This document shows, one piece after another, positions 6,526-15,423 of a stretch of 35,018 bases of DNA; within the stretch, counting starts at the first letter, position 1; each line of letters starts with the position of its first letter. Under the pieces are notes generated by a model. The model did not search any database. It was not told the DNA's origin and saw only the letters and a list, made by a program, of their open reading frames with translations. The stretch comes from JABSOG01 sp041583135. Its GTDB lineage: Bacteria > Pseudomonadota > Gammaproteobacteria > Enterobacterales > Alteromonadaceae. The position numbers were made by a program, and so were the translations under genes. The stretch is taken from the NCBI GenBank assembly GCA_041583135.1, contig JBFHGJ010000058.1:1-35018 (forward strand), read 5' to 3'.

Positions 6526-9500
6526 ATGCATCTCAAATTTAACTCTATGTCCAAAGCATTGCTGATAGTCGCGTTAGCAAGCTCTGGAGCGGCTTCTGCT
6601 TCTGAAGCAAGCTTAAAATGGACATTTTCTTTAGATACAACCACTCAACACAGAGCCGCTTCATCTGATGATGGAACGACTTACATAACCACAAACGACT
6701 ACTTGTATGCTATAAACTCAGACGGTTCAGAAAAATGGAGACATCACACTGCGGGTTCAAGCTTTCTATCACCAGCAGTAGGGCCTGACGGTACTATTTA
6801 TGTCAGCTCTCGAGGTAATGAATCTATAGCTGCTTTTAACTCAAATGGCACTAACCTTTGGCAACATAAATTTAGCGATTATGTCTTTGTTGAGTTTAAC
6901 GTCAGACAACAACCTTCCGTCAGTTCAAATGGCGATGTATATCAAGTTGTATCCGGCTCCCCTGGTAACCCAATCATGCAGGGTGTAAATGTTTTTAAAG
7001 TGAAAAATGGCCAATCTTCAAGAGTGATCGGCGACATCGCGAGTATAGAATATGGCCCTACCAGCATTACGTACGAAGGAGAGGTATACTTTCCTTTGAT
7101 GGGTGAAATAGCGACTGTATCGCGCAAACTTTATCAAAAGCACCTCGATCTTGAAACAAGTAGTAGCTACTCCTTTGATAAAAACAAACGACTTTATGTA
7201 GTAGGAGATATAGATAACGGGGCTTTATTTGCATTTGACAGAACTCAAGCGCCTTCATCAAGCCCTTCATGGGATTGGTCGTGGAGACCAAGTGGCAACG
7301 CCAGAGTTAGCCATAGCAACGCGCCAATTATTGGCGCCGGTGGCAACATTTATGTAACCAGTTACGAAAACGCTCAGCAAAGCCTGCACGCAATAACCCC
7401 AGCGGGCACACAAAGCTGGCAATACACTGGCGTTAAAGACAATTCGCCTGTTGCCGCTGCTGACGGAACAATCTACGCAGTATCTGCCTCAGGAGACCTG
7501 CTTGCCCTTAACAGTCAAAGTGGAACTTTAAAGTGGCAATATACGCCACCAGCGCCTATTAGTGGCGACATAAGCATGGACAATCACGGCGTTATCTATG
7601 CCACCTCCAGCAACAGCCGACTCTTCGCCATTCAAACGCCAAGCACTAGTGCAGCAGATACTGGTTGGCCGATGAAAGGGCAGAATATGTATGGTACGTA
7701 TGCCCAACCAGGAGACTACGACAAGGATGGCATACTTAATGTTAATGATAATTGTCCCAATGCCGCAAATCCAGACCAGCTTAACACTGACGGCGCAAAT
7801 GATGGTGGCGATGCGTGTGACGACGATGATGATAACGACGGCTTTGCAGACATTTACGATGCCTTTCCAGCAGAACAAGGCGAGTATTTCGATACCGATG
7901 GTGATGGCATTGGCAATAACGCTGATCTTGATGATGATAACGATGGTATTTTGGATAGCCAAGACAGCTATCCGCTTGACCACGTCAATGTAACTTTAGG
8001 CCCTAAAACCAAATGGTTCTCAGTATTTAGTGAAGAATTAAACAAACGTGCCGTTATCTCAGCGAATGAAGATATTTATGTATCTTCGCTAAACAATGTA
8101 TATAAACTAAACTCTAAAGGAGAACTAACCTGGCAACAAGGCTATGGCACCTTTCCATCAAAACTTCCCGTGCTCACTTTTTCTGGCGATATTCAATTCA
8201 TTAACTCGGCAAATCAGAAAGAAGTGATATCTCTAAACTCCTCAGGAGATCTAAATTGGAAGAGCTCTTTTTCACACCCCGTTACTGACTTATCGGTTTT
8301 TGATAGCAATGAGACTTTAGTCAATGTTCAAGATACGTTTTGGGGGAATGTGATTTATTCTGTTGACGTTCAAGGACAGAACCAAAAAGATCGCTTTGAA
8401 AACACAGACTTCTCAAGCGGACCGCTATCTGTAACAAAAGAAGGGGCTGTCTTTTCTTCGCATATGCAGGGCGTTAAACAACTAAATACCGCCCACTCTA
8501 GGTTTGAATATAAATCTATAGACTTTCACTTTGGTTCCGTTAGCATACTAACAAATGATAGTCGATTGTACGTCATTGCATGCGGTCCCTTTTGTGAACT
8601 TTTGGCATTTGATAGTAAAGCCGGAGCCAATGCAACCCCTCTATGGCGTTGGTCACTCTCTTTCGAAGATCCAAAAGACGGCACTTTGATTCATACTCAA
8701 CCAATACTAGGACAGGACAATAATGTTTATGTCTTAACTAAAAATCAGAATTTAAGTCAATACAGCCTCGTCTCTATAAGCCATAATGGTCAACTTCAAT
8801 GGGAATATGCAGGGGTCAAGAATCAACCTGCCCTAGCGGCAAAAGATGGCACTGTTTATGTTATTTCTAAAGAAGGAGACTTAGTAGCGCTAAGTAATAA
8901 AGGTGATAAGTTATGGCAATATAAGGCATTAATGCCGCTTGATGGTTCACTTGTTATGGATGATAGCGGCATTATTTACGTTTATTCTGTTGATAAGCAG
9001 TTGTTCGCAATACAAACAGCTAGCCCGGGACCTGCCGATTCAGGTTGGCCCATGATCGGTCAAAACCCTCAAAACACCAGTGCTCAGCCGATTATTGACA
9101 AAGACGGTGACGGCGTTGCTGATGCGCTTGATAACTGCCCAGATATCGCCAACCCCGACCAACTAAACACCGACAAAGCAAATGACGGTGGTAACGCTTG
9201 TGATACTGACGACGACAACGATGGCATTGCTGATACCGCAGACGCCTTCCCAATTGATGCTAACGAGTCTGTTGATACTGACAAGGACGGCATTGGCAAT
9301 AATGCAGACTCAGACGACGACAACGATGGTGTTGCTGATACCGCAGATGCCTTCCCACTAGATGCCAGCGAATACCAAGACCATGACTATGATGGTATCG
9401 GTAATAACGCTGACCCTGACGATGATGGTGATGGCGTATTTGACATCAATGATGCATTTCCTACTGATGCAAGTGAAACCTTGGACAGTGATGGTGATGG

Positions 9501-10809
9501 CATTGGTAACAACGCAGATACTGATGACGACAACGACGGGGTGTCTGATAGTGAGGATGCTTTCCCATTCGATGCAAGTGAGTCCACAGATACTGACAAA
9601 GATGGTACTGGTAACAATGCCGACGCTGACGATGACAACGACGGCGTACTCGACACTGATGATGCCTTCCCACTTGATGCAGCTGAAAGCCTAGATTCAG
9701 ATAAAGATGGCATTGGCAACAATGCTGATACCGATGATGACAATGATGGCTTATCTGACGTTGCGGAATCTGAGCTTGGCACCAGCCCGGTACTAGCCGA
9801 CACCGATGGTGATGGCATCAATGACCCCGATGAAGCCCAATATGGCACTTCGCCGGTAAACTTTGATACTGATGGCGATGGTCTATCTGATGGTTTTGAA
9901 ATCACTTATGGCTTCGATCCGCTGCTAAAACAGTCTGATGGCAGTGCTGACACCGACAGCGATAGCGATGGCCTAACCAATGCACAAGAAATGACTCATG
10001 GCACTCACCCCAATAAGGCAGACACCGATGAAGATGGCCTTAACGACGGCATTGAAGTAAACACTCATGGGACAAACCCACTGAATGCAGACAGTGACAA
10101 TGATGGTTTGACGGATATCGCAGAGATTGACGAGCATAAAACCAACCCACTAAAAGCAGACAGTGATGATGACCAAATGCCAGATAGCTGGGAAGTTCAA
10201 TATCAGCTTGATGCGATGGCCGACGACAGCACCTTAGATACGGATAATGATCACCGCGACAATCTCACGGAATTTAAAGATCAAACCAATCCACAGGTTG
10301 CCGAGGTGCTTGATGTTGAGCAAAACGAAACCCTTGCCACGGCGCAGAAGATAGACCACGCCTTTAATCTGGTGTTCTCAAAAGACATCGGCGATAGCAA
10401 GCAAAACACTTCGCAGACTTTGCCCCACGTCACCATCATGGGCAAAGGTAAGGTAGAACATGATGTTGATGTTTATGAGTTCACGGTGGTGCAACCTAAC
10501 AGCAAAGTAATTTTGGATATCGACCGAGACATCAGTTCAACTGTTCGTTTTGACTCGTTTATTGAGCTATTCAATGCCAGCGGTACTATGCTTTACGCCA
10601 ATGATGACGCCAACTGGCACAAGCAGGGCCAAGATGGTAGCGTTTCGGTTACCGACAGTTACATGGAACTAATCATTGAGCAACCTGGTACTTACTATGT
10701 CAGGGTTTCTTCATATCTTGATGGTTTTGTGCCGCAGAACGCTGCTTATATGTTGCATATCAGCGTTGAGCACGCTCCAGTAGTTAGCGATACAACACAA
10801 CAACCTTAA
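6526..10809 (+). CDS. Large secreted PQQ-propeller / TSP3-repeat protein with PPC-like C-terminus
   Basis: A 1427-residue protein; I do not recognise a named family member. A signal peptide (about 1-26, ending AASA) is followed by a PQQ/quinoprotein-like propeller (about 30-385, with blades such as DGTIYVSSRG and LYAINSDGSEKW). A short TSP3 array follows (about 396-485), then a second propeller (490-850) and a long Asp-rich TSP3 array (857-1240). A domain resembling bacterial pre-peptidase C-terminal domains comes last (about 1258-1415, VDVYEFTV and GTYYVRVSSY). The TSP3 units should bind calcium. No anchor or sorting tail is visible, so it is probably exported to the cell surface or medium. 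GAGG lies 10 bases before the start. Both propeller segments look AT-rich and use AGA codons more than the flanking genes, hinting at transfer. Confidence 0.85.
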   Translation: MHLKFNSMSKALLIVALASSGAASASEASLKWTFSLDTTTQHRAASSDDGTTYITTNDYLYAINSDGSEKWRHHTAGSSFLSPAVGPDGTIYVSSRGNESIAAFNSNGTNLWQHKFSDYVFVEFNVRQQPSVSSNGDVYQVVSGSPGNPIMQGVNVFKVKNGQSSRVIGDIASIEYGPTSITYEGEVYFPLMGEIATVSRKLYQKHLDLETSSSYSFDKNKRLYVVGDIDNGALFAFDRTQAPSSSPSWDWSWRPSGNARVSHSNAPIIGAGGNIYVTSYENAQQSLHAITPAGTQSWQYTGVKDNSPVAAADGTIYAVSASGDLLALNSQSGTLKWQYTPPAPISGDISMDNHGVIYATSSNSRLFAIQTPSTSAADTGWPMKGQNMYGTYAQPGDYDKDGILNVNDNCPNAANPDQLNTDGANDGGDACDDDDDNDGFADIYDAFPAEQGEYFDTDGDGIGNNADLDDDNDGILDSQDSYPLDHVNVTLGPKTKWFSVFSEELNKRAVISANEDIYVSSLNNVYKLNSKGELTWQQGYGTFPSKLPVLTFSGDIQFINSANQKEVISLNSSGDLNWKSSFSHPVTDLSVFDSNETLVNVQDTFWGNVIYSVDVQGQNQKDRFENTDFSSGPLSVTKEGAVFSSHMQGVKQLNTAHSRFEYKSIDFHFGSVSILTNDSRLYVIACGPFCELLAFDSKAGANATPLWRWSLSFEDPKDGTLIHTQPILGQDNNVYVLTKNQNLSQYSLVSISHNGQLQWEYAGVKNQPALAAKDGTVYVISKEGDLVALSNKGDKLWQYKALMPLDGSLVMDDSGIIYVYSVDKQLFAIQTASPGPADSGWPMIGQNPQNTSAQPIIDKDGDGVADALDNCPDIANPDQLNTDKANDGGNACDTDDDNDGIADTADAFPIDANESVDTDKDGIGNNADSDDDNDGVADTADAFPLDASEYQDHDYDGIGNNADPDDDGDGVFDINDAFPTDASETLDSDGDGIGNNADTDDDNDGVSDSEDAFPFDASESTDTDKDGTGNNADADDDNDGVLDTDDAFPLDAAESLDSDKDGIGNNADTDDDNDGLSDVAESELGTSPVLADTDGDGINDPDEAQYGTSPVNFDTDGDGLSDGFEITYGFDPLLKQSDGSADTDSDSDGLTNAQEMTHGTHPNKADTDEDGLNDGIEVNTHGTNPLNADSDNDGLTDIAEIDEHKTNPLKADSDDDQMPDSWEVQYQLDAMADDSTLDTDNDHRDNLTEFKDQTNPQVAEVLDVEQNETLATAQKIDHAFNLVFSKDIGDSKQNTSQTLPHVTIMGKGKVEHDVDVYEFTVVQPNSKVILDIDRDISSTVRFDSFIELFNASGTMLYANDDANWHKQGQDGSVSVTDSYMELIIEQPGTYYVRVSSYLDGFVPQNAAYMLHISVEHAPVVSDTTQQP
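9274..9798 (+). repeat. 105-bp in-frame tandem repeat (TSP3 units)
   Basis: Five consecutive units begin at 9274, 9379, 9484, 9589 and 9694, exactly 105 bp (35 codons) apart. Each opens with a D-x-D-x-DG-x-GNNAD pattern and continues through DDDNDG to DAFPxDA. The fifth unit diverges after about 20 codons into shorter units of the type GTSPxxxDTDGDG. The exact register implies tandem duplication with little indel drift, and such arrays can expand or contract by recombination. Confidence 0.85.
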
Positions 10810-10820
10810 CCTTTCTTTTT

Positions 10821-10850
10821 AAAGCCGCTGCTCGCACGGGTAGCGGCTTT
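10821..10850 (+). terminator. Probable intrinsic terminator of the 1427-residue gene
   Basis: AAAGCCGCT and AGCGGCTTT form a perfect 9-bp stem that can extend inward with wobble pairs to a small GCAC loop. It begins 11 bp after the stop codon. The T tract is short (CTTTGTT), so termination may be moderate. It separates this gene from the small membrane protein gene downstream. Confidence 0.65.
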
Positions 10851-10878
10851 GTTCCAACAAAGCAAATCCCTCCACGTC

Positions 10879-10909
10879 TTGTGTAGTTAAACCTCCCCAT
10901 CTGTATAAA
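10879..10909 (+). promoter_or_regulatory. Weak candidate promoter of the 111-residue membrane protein
   Basis: TTGTGT (10879-10884) and TATAAA (10904-10909) are 19 bp apart, longer than ideal. A better-looking pair, TTGTTA-17-TATATA, ends only about 12 bp before the ATG, so transcription from it would start inside the ribosome-binding site; I reject that one. Confidence 0.25.
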
Positions 10910-10971
10910 AACCAAGCATATTCAACTATCATTGTTACTGGGAAAAAGCAGTTGTATATAAGGAGAAAGAC

Positions 10972-11307
10972 ATGACAACACCCCATAACAATAAACCGGT
11001 GTCGCTAGGCTATAGCCTGTATTCTGTGGGTTTCGGCCTATCGTTGTTTATTATTATCTTTTATTCAGGCATTAAACACTGGCCTGTATGGCAGAGTATA
11101 GTGCTGGGCAGCGTTGTCCAGTTTTTCTATGGCATGAGCAAACGTGTATGGCTTAACCAATATGGCAGATTGTTGCCAATGCCTTGCACCAAAGCGCAAA
11201 CTCAAGCGAAATACCGTTTGGCACGTTCAATCGCTTTAGGTTACGCCGGCTCGTTTGTCATTTGTGCTATCTGGTATGGCTTAGGTCGGATGGTGATTAA
11301 TCCCTAA
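10972..11307 (+). CDS. Small integral membrane protein of unknown function
   Basis: A 111-residue protein I do not recognise. It has three likely membrane segments (about 13-33 FGLSLFIIIFYSG, 39-55 SIVLGSVVQFFYGM and 84-107 SIALGYAGSFVICAIWYGLG) with a basic loop between the second and third. A strong ribosome-binding site (AAGGAG, 10960-10965) sits 6 bases before the ATG, which supports real translation. It lies between the large TSP3 gene and ruvB, and its TAA overlaps the ruvB TAG on the other strand by 3 shared bases. It has no signal peptide or catalytic motif, so a role cannot be given. Confidence 0.75.
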   Translation: MTTPHNNKPVSLGYSLYSVGFGLSLFIIIFYSGIKHWPVWQSIVLGSVVQFFYGMSKRVWLNQYGRLLPMPCTKAQTQAKYRLARSIALGYAGSFVICAIWYGLGRMVINP

Positions 11308-12314
11308 TCCTTGATTTTCTGATCAAAGCCTAAATGCAGATAGGCCCTTGGGGTGGCAATTCGCCCTCTGGGGGTTCGTTGGATAAATCCCTGTTGGATC
11401 AAAAACGGCTCTATCACATCTTCGATGGTGTCACGATCTTCACCGATGGCCGCGGCAAGGTTGTCTAAACCGACCGGGCCGCCGTCAAATTTGTCAATGA
11501 TGGCGGTGAGCAGTTTTTGATCCATAAAATCAAACCCTTCACTATCGACATTGACCATATCCAATGCGTTTGCCGCGATCTCCGGGTTCACAATACCGGC
11601 GTTTTTGACCTGAGCGTAGTCTCTTACCCTACGCAACAAGCGATTGGCAATACGAGGCGTGCCGCGAGAGCGTTTGGCCACCTCAAAGGCACTATCGCCT
11701 TGCATAGACATATTTAAGAAATGCGCTGAGCGACTAATAATGTTGGCAAGGTCGGCGACTTTATAAAATTCAAGGCGCTGTACAATACCAAAACGGTCAC
11801 GTAAAGGTGAGGTCAAAGCCCCTGCCCTTGTGGTTGCGCCAACAAGGGTAAAAGGCGGTAGATCCAGTTTGATTGAACGCGCGGCCGGACCTTCGCCAAT
11901 CATGATATCAAGCTGATAGTCTTCCATCGCCGGATAGAGGATCTCCTCAACCACAGGGCTTAAGCGATGGATCTCATCGATAAACAACACGTCGTTTTCT
12001 TCTAGGTTGGTCAACAGCGCCGCCAAATCACCGGCTTTTTCAAGCACAGGACCGGAGGTGGTTTTAAGGTTAACCTCAAGCTCGTTGGCGACAATATTGG
12101 CCAAGGTGGTTTTACCTAAGCCCGGAGGCCCGAAGATCAGCAAGTGATCGAGCGGCTCGCCCCGAAGACGTGCCGCTTTGATGAAGATCTCCATCTGCTC
12201 GCGCACTTGAGCTTGCCCTTCGTAGTCTTTGAGCAGCTTAGGACGAATCGCTCTATCGACGGTTTCATCTTCTAAGGTGGCGGTGGCTTGTATTAGACGG
12301 TCAGCTTCTATCAT
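11304..12314 (-). CDS. ruvB: Holliday junction branch-migration ATPase RuvB
   Basis: A 336-residue AAA+ helicase motor that drives Holliday junction branch migration together with RuvA. Walker A is FGPPGLGKTT with Lys68. Walker B is LFIDEIHRL. A sensor region with GATTRAGALTSPLRDRFG carries the arginine-finger area, and a winged-helix domain fills the C-terminus (PRGRIATPRAYLHLG). It follows ruvA by 9 bp on the same strand. In Pseudomonas and many relatives ybgC comes next; here an inserted region of about 5.8 kb separates them. Length matches the family. Confidence 0.98.
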   Translation of the reverse strand: MIEADRLIQATATLEDETVDRAIRPKLLKDYEGQAQVREQMEIFIKAARLRGEPLDHLLIFGPPGLGKTTLANIVANELEVNLKTTSGPVLEKAGDLAALLTNLEENDVLFIDEIHRLSPVVEEILYPAMEDYQLDIMIGEGPAARSIKLDLPPFTLVGATTRAGALTSPLRDRFGIVQRLEFYKVADLANIISRSAHFLNMSMQGDSAFEVAKRSRGTPRIANRLLRRVRDYAQVKNAGIVNPEIAANALDMVNVDSEGFDFMDQKLLTAIIDKFDGGPVGLDNLAAAIGEDRDTIEDVIEPFLIQQGFIQRTPRGRIATPRAYLHLGFDQKIKD

Positions 12315-12323
12315 ATCTCATGC

Positions 12324-12938
12324 CTATAACATGGCGCGTAACGCTTCTTTGATCAATTCTTCACTGCCAGCACCATCTTTGTGGATTTTTTTGACAGCCT
12401 TGTTGGCTTGGAGCTGAGTATAGCCCAGCGCCATCAGGGCGCTAACCGCATCATCAAAAGCACTGGCAGGCATTTCAAATACCTCGTCAATCATACTTGG
12501 CGCCGACGATGCCGTTGGCACCGACTCGACTCCCCAGTCTTTGAGGCGGTCTTTTAGCTCGACAATCAGGCGATCTGCGGTCTTTTTACCAACCCCCGGC
12601 AACTTGACTAAGGTGCTGGCATCATTGTTCAGAACGCAGCGCACAAACTGCTCCGCCGACATGCCCGATAATACCGTTAGGGCGAGCTTAGGTCCAACGC
12701 CATTGGTTTTGATCAATTGACGAAACAACATGCGCTCGGTTTTATTGGCAAAGCCATACAACAACTGCGCATCTTCACGCACCACAAAATGAATATAAAT
12801 GGCCGTCTCTTTACCCACTTCAGGCAGTTGATAAAAGCTCGTTAACGGCATTTGCACTTCATAGCACACGCCATGACAGTCAATCAGCAGCTCAGGGGCA
12901 TTTTTTTCTTCGATGATGCCTTTGAGTTTTCCAATCAT
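12324..12938 (-). CDS. ruvA: Holliday junction DNA-binding protein RuvA
   Basis: A 204-residue protein that forms the tetramer holding the four-way junction for RuvB. The N-terminal OB domain (about 1-65, MIGKLKGIIEEK start) precedes tandem helix-hairpin-helix motifs (about 70-140, TNGVGPKLALTVLSG and LPGVGKKTADRLIVELKDR). After a flexible linker the C-terminal domain (about 155-204) contacts RuvB. It lies 3 bp after ruvC and 9 bp before ruvB, consistent with one operon. Confidence 0.98.
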   Translation of the reverse strand: MIGKLKGIIEEKNAPELLIDCHGVCYEVQMPLTSFYQLPEVGKETAIYIHFVVREDAQLLYGFANKTERMLFRQLIKTNGVGPKLALTVLSGMSAEQFVRCVLNNDASTLVKLPGVGKKTADRLIVELKDRLKDWGVESVPTASSAPSMIDEVFEMPASAFDDAVSALMALGYTQLQANKAVKKIHKDGAGSEELIKEALRAML

Positions 12939-12941
12939 AAT

Positions 12942-13463
12942 TTACCTTAGTCGTCCTCTCACGGTTTTTTTGGCGTGGCCTGCCATATTGATCAGGCTTT
13001 GATAAGAATGCGCGTGGCACATCGCCACCGCCAACGCGTCGGCGGCATCGGCTTGGGGCGTCCCCGGCAGCTTAAGTAAGGTTTTCACCATTAATTGCAC
13101 TTGGCTCTTGTCGGCTGCGCCGGTGCCTACCACGGCTTGTTTGATCTGCCTTGCCGAATACTCGAATACCGGTAGCTCATTGGTTGCGGCGGCAACTATC
13201 GCCGAGCCTCTGGCCTGACCGAGTTTCAGCGCCGAATCAGGATTGCGGGCCATAAATACTTGCTCAATGGCAAACATTTGCGGCTGAAATTGGCGAATAA
13301 CTTCACTGACGCCGTTAAAGACGATCAGTAATTTTTCCGCGAGGTTGTCGGCTTCGACACGAATACAGCCGCTGCCGACATAGCTGAGTTTATGGCCTTG
13401 TTGGGAAATGACACCGTATCCGGTTAAACGCGATCCGGGGTCAATCCCCAAAATAATGGCCAC
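12942..13463 (-). CDS. ruvC: Holliday junction resolvase RuvC
   Basis: A 173-residue endonuclease that cuts Holliday junctions symmetrically. The four metal-binding acidic residues are visible: Asp8 (GIDPGSRLTGYG), Glu67 (FAIEQVF), Asp139 and Asp142 (ADAADALAVAMCHAH). It stands 20 bp after aspS and 3 bp before ruvA. The nudB and yebC genes that often sit between aspS and ruvC in enterobacteria and pseudomonads are absent here. Confidence 0.98.
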   Translation of the reverse strand: MAIILGIDPGSRLTGYGVISQQGHKLSYVGSGCIRVEADNLAEKLLIVFNGVSEVIRQFQPQMFAIEQVFMARNPDSALKLGQARGSAIVAAATNELPVFEYSARQIKQAVVGTGAADKSQVQLMVKTLLKLPGTPQADAADALAVAMCHAHSYQSLINMAGHAKKTVRGRLR

Positions 13464-13483
13464 AGACGTTTTACTCTCTACCC

Positions 13484-15250
13484 TTATGCCTGTTCAGGCT
13501 TGACGATAGATACGCCCAAATCTTTAAGCGCGTCAGGGTTAGCAAAACCCGGTGCACCAGTCAATGGACAGGCAGCGGTGGTGGTCTTAGGAAACGCCAT
13601 CACTTCACGAATAGAAGCCGCGCCTGTCATCAACATGATCAAACGGTCCAAACCAAAAGCCAAACCACCGTGCGGCGGCGTACCATACTTGAGCGCTTCA
13701 AGTAGGAAACCGAATTTTTCTTCGGCTTCTTTTTCTTCAATCCCCAACAGTTTAAACACAGTTGCCTGCATGTCCTGCTGGTGAATACGCACAGAGCCAC
13801 CACCAAGTTCAACACCGTTTAACACCATGTCATAGGCATTTGAGACAGTCCCCAGCGGATCTTTTTCCAATTCTTCAGGGGTAGCATTAAGCGGTGAGGT
13901 AAACGGATGGTGCAGCGCGGTAATACCGCCTTCAACTTCTTCAAACATTGGGAAGTCAACCACCCACAATGGTTTCCACTCATCGGCAACCAGACCAAGG
14001 TCTTCACCGACTTTAAGTCGCAATGCGCCCATCGCTTCAGAAACCACAGTGCCTTTGTCTGAGCCGAAGAACAGCAAGTCGCCATCTTGGGCGCCAACGC
14101 GTTCGCAAATCGCTTCACACATCTCAGCGGTTAAGAATTTAACGATAGGTGATTGCAAGCCCTCAACACCGGCTTTGCGGTCGTTGACTTTGATAAAGGC
14201 CAAGCCTTTAGCACCGTAAATACCGACAAACTTGGTGTATTCGTCAATGTTTTTACGCGAGATCTTATCGGCACCACCTGGTACTCTAAGCACCGCGACA
14301 CGACCTTTCGGATCGCTGGCTGGGCCAGAGAAGACTTTGAAATCCACTTCTTTTAAGATATCGGCAACATCCACCAATTCCATTGGATTACGCAAATCCG
14401 GCTTATCTGAACCATAACGGCTCATGGCTTCGGCATAAGGCATAGTCGGGAAATCGCCCAAATCGACATCAAGGGTTTCTTTGAACAGCTTACGAACCAT
14501 ACTTTCTGTCACCGCCATGATCTGCTCGGCACTCATAAATGAGGTCTCGATATCGATTTGGGTGAATTCAGGCTGACGGTCGGCACGCAAATCTTCATCA
14601 CGGAAGCACTTCACAATTTGATAGTATTTATCCATACCAGACATCATCAACAACTGTTTGAACAATTGTGGCGATTGCGGTAAGGCAAAAAACTGACCTT
14701 TGTGAGTACGGCTCGGAACCAAATAATCGCGGGCACCTTCAGGGGTGGCAGAGGTTAGAATAGGCGTTTCGATATCCAAAAAGCCTTCGCTTTCTAAAAA
14801 GGCGCGAACTTTGCCAGTCACCTTGGCACGGAACTGTAAACGCTCGTTCATCACCGGGCGGCGTAAGTCAAGATAGCGATATTTCAGGCGCTGTTCTTCT
14901 GAGTTGTTTTGATTGAAGTCCAAAGGCAGTGGCGCTGACTTGTTCAAAATGGTCAAGCCTTTGCCTAAGATCTCAACTTGACCGGTTTTCATGTCTTTGT
15001 TGATTTGACCTTCAGGACGGGCGCGAACCAGACCTTTAATGCTGATACAGAATTCGTTTCTTAAACTGTTGGCGGTATCAAAAAGCTCGGCTCTGTCAGG
15101 GTCGAACACCACCTGCACGATGCCTTCGCGGTCACGCATGTTGATGAAAATAACCCCACCTAAGTCGCGACGGCGATCAACCCAGCCGCATAATTCTACT
15201 TCTTGACCAATGTTGGTTTCGTTTACCTGACCACAATAAAGGCTGCGCAT
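13484..15250 (-). CDS. aspS: Aspartyl-tRNA synthetase
   Basis: A 588-residue class IIb synthetase charging tRNA-Asp. The N-terminal OB anticodon-binding domain (about 1-105) starts MRSLYCGQVNE. The catalytic core shows motif 2 (FRDEDLRADRQPEFTQID) and motif 3 (GLAFGLDRLIMLMTG, near residue 535). Between them is the bacterial insertion domain (about 290-410). The start follows GGGAAGA about 6 bases upstream. It heads the aspS-ruvC-ruvA-ruvB run. Confidence 0.98.
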   Translation of the reverse strand: MRSLYCGQVNETNIGQEVELCGWVDRRRDLGGVIFINMRDREGIVQVVFDPDRAELFDTANSLRNEFCISIKGLVRARPEGQINKDMKTGQVEILGKGLTILNKSAPLPLDFNQNNSEEQRLKYRYLDLRRPVMNERLQFRAKVTGKVRAFLESEGFLDIETPILTSATPEGARDYLVPSRTHKGQFFALPQSPQLFKQLLMMSGMDKYYQIVKCFRDEDLRADRQPEFTQIDIETSFMSAEQIMAVTESMVRKLFKETLDVDLGDFPTMPYAEAMSRYGSDKPDLRNPMELVDVADILKEVDFKVFSGPASDPKGRVAVLRVPGGADKISRKNIDEYTKFVGIYGAKGLAFIKVNDRKAGVEGLQSPIVKFLTAEMCEAICERVGAQDGDLLFFGSDKGTVVSEAMGALRLKVGEDLGLVADEWKPLWVVDFPMFEEVEGGITALHHPFTSPLNATPEELEKDPLGTVSNAYDMVLNGVELGGGSVRIHQQDMQATVFKLLGIEEKEAEEKFGFLLEALKYGTPPHGGLAFGLDRLIMLMTGAASIREVMAFPKTTTAACPLTGAPGFANPDALKDLGVSIVKPEQA

Positions 15251-15298
15251 TTAATCTTCCCGTAAACTGTGTTTTATAGCTGATGAAAATGACCGGAC

Positions 15299-15304
15299 AT
15301 TATA
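15299..15304 (-). promoter_or_regulatory. -10 element of a probable aspS promoter
   Basis: A perfect TATAAT on the minus strand at 15304-15299 lies about 50 bp upstream of the aspS ATG, giving a leader of roughly 40 nt. No good -35 hexamer sits 16-18 bp further upstream, so the promoter may rely on an activator or extended contacts. Confidence 0.45.
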
Positions 15305-15423
15305 AAGCAAAGCCAAGGGAAGTACAGCGCAAGTGCAAAACTCTGCTGCGCTAAAATTCCACACGCCAAAGCTTTCAGATTAGGCTATGCTTTGGCCCAG
15401 AATATCAATCGATGACCAGGCCG

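Noticed and set aside
9274..9798. Regular 105-bp repeats that could be mistaken for a CRISPR-like array
   Set aside because: The units are in frame, code for TSP3 motifs and have no variable spacers between short identical repeats.
9084..9905. Long minus-strand frames over the TSP3 array, rich in Ser, Leu and Pro
   Set aside because: They are complements of the repetitive GAT/GAC codons of the TSP3 gene; they have no ribosome-binding site and no motif.
11311..11326. TTGAT and ATCAA near the ruvB 3' end, resembling an FNR site
   Set aside because: The spacer is 6 bases rather than 4, and it lies inside ruvB coding sequence at the gene end with no promoter to serve.
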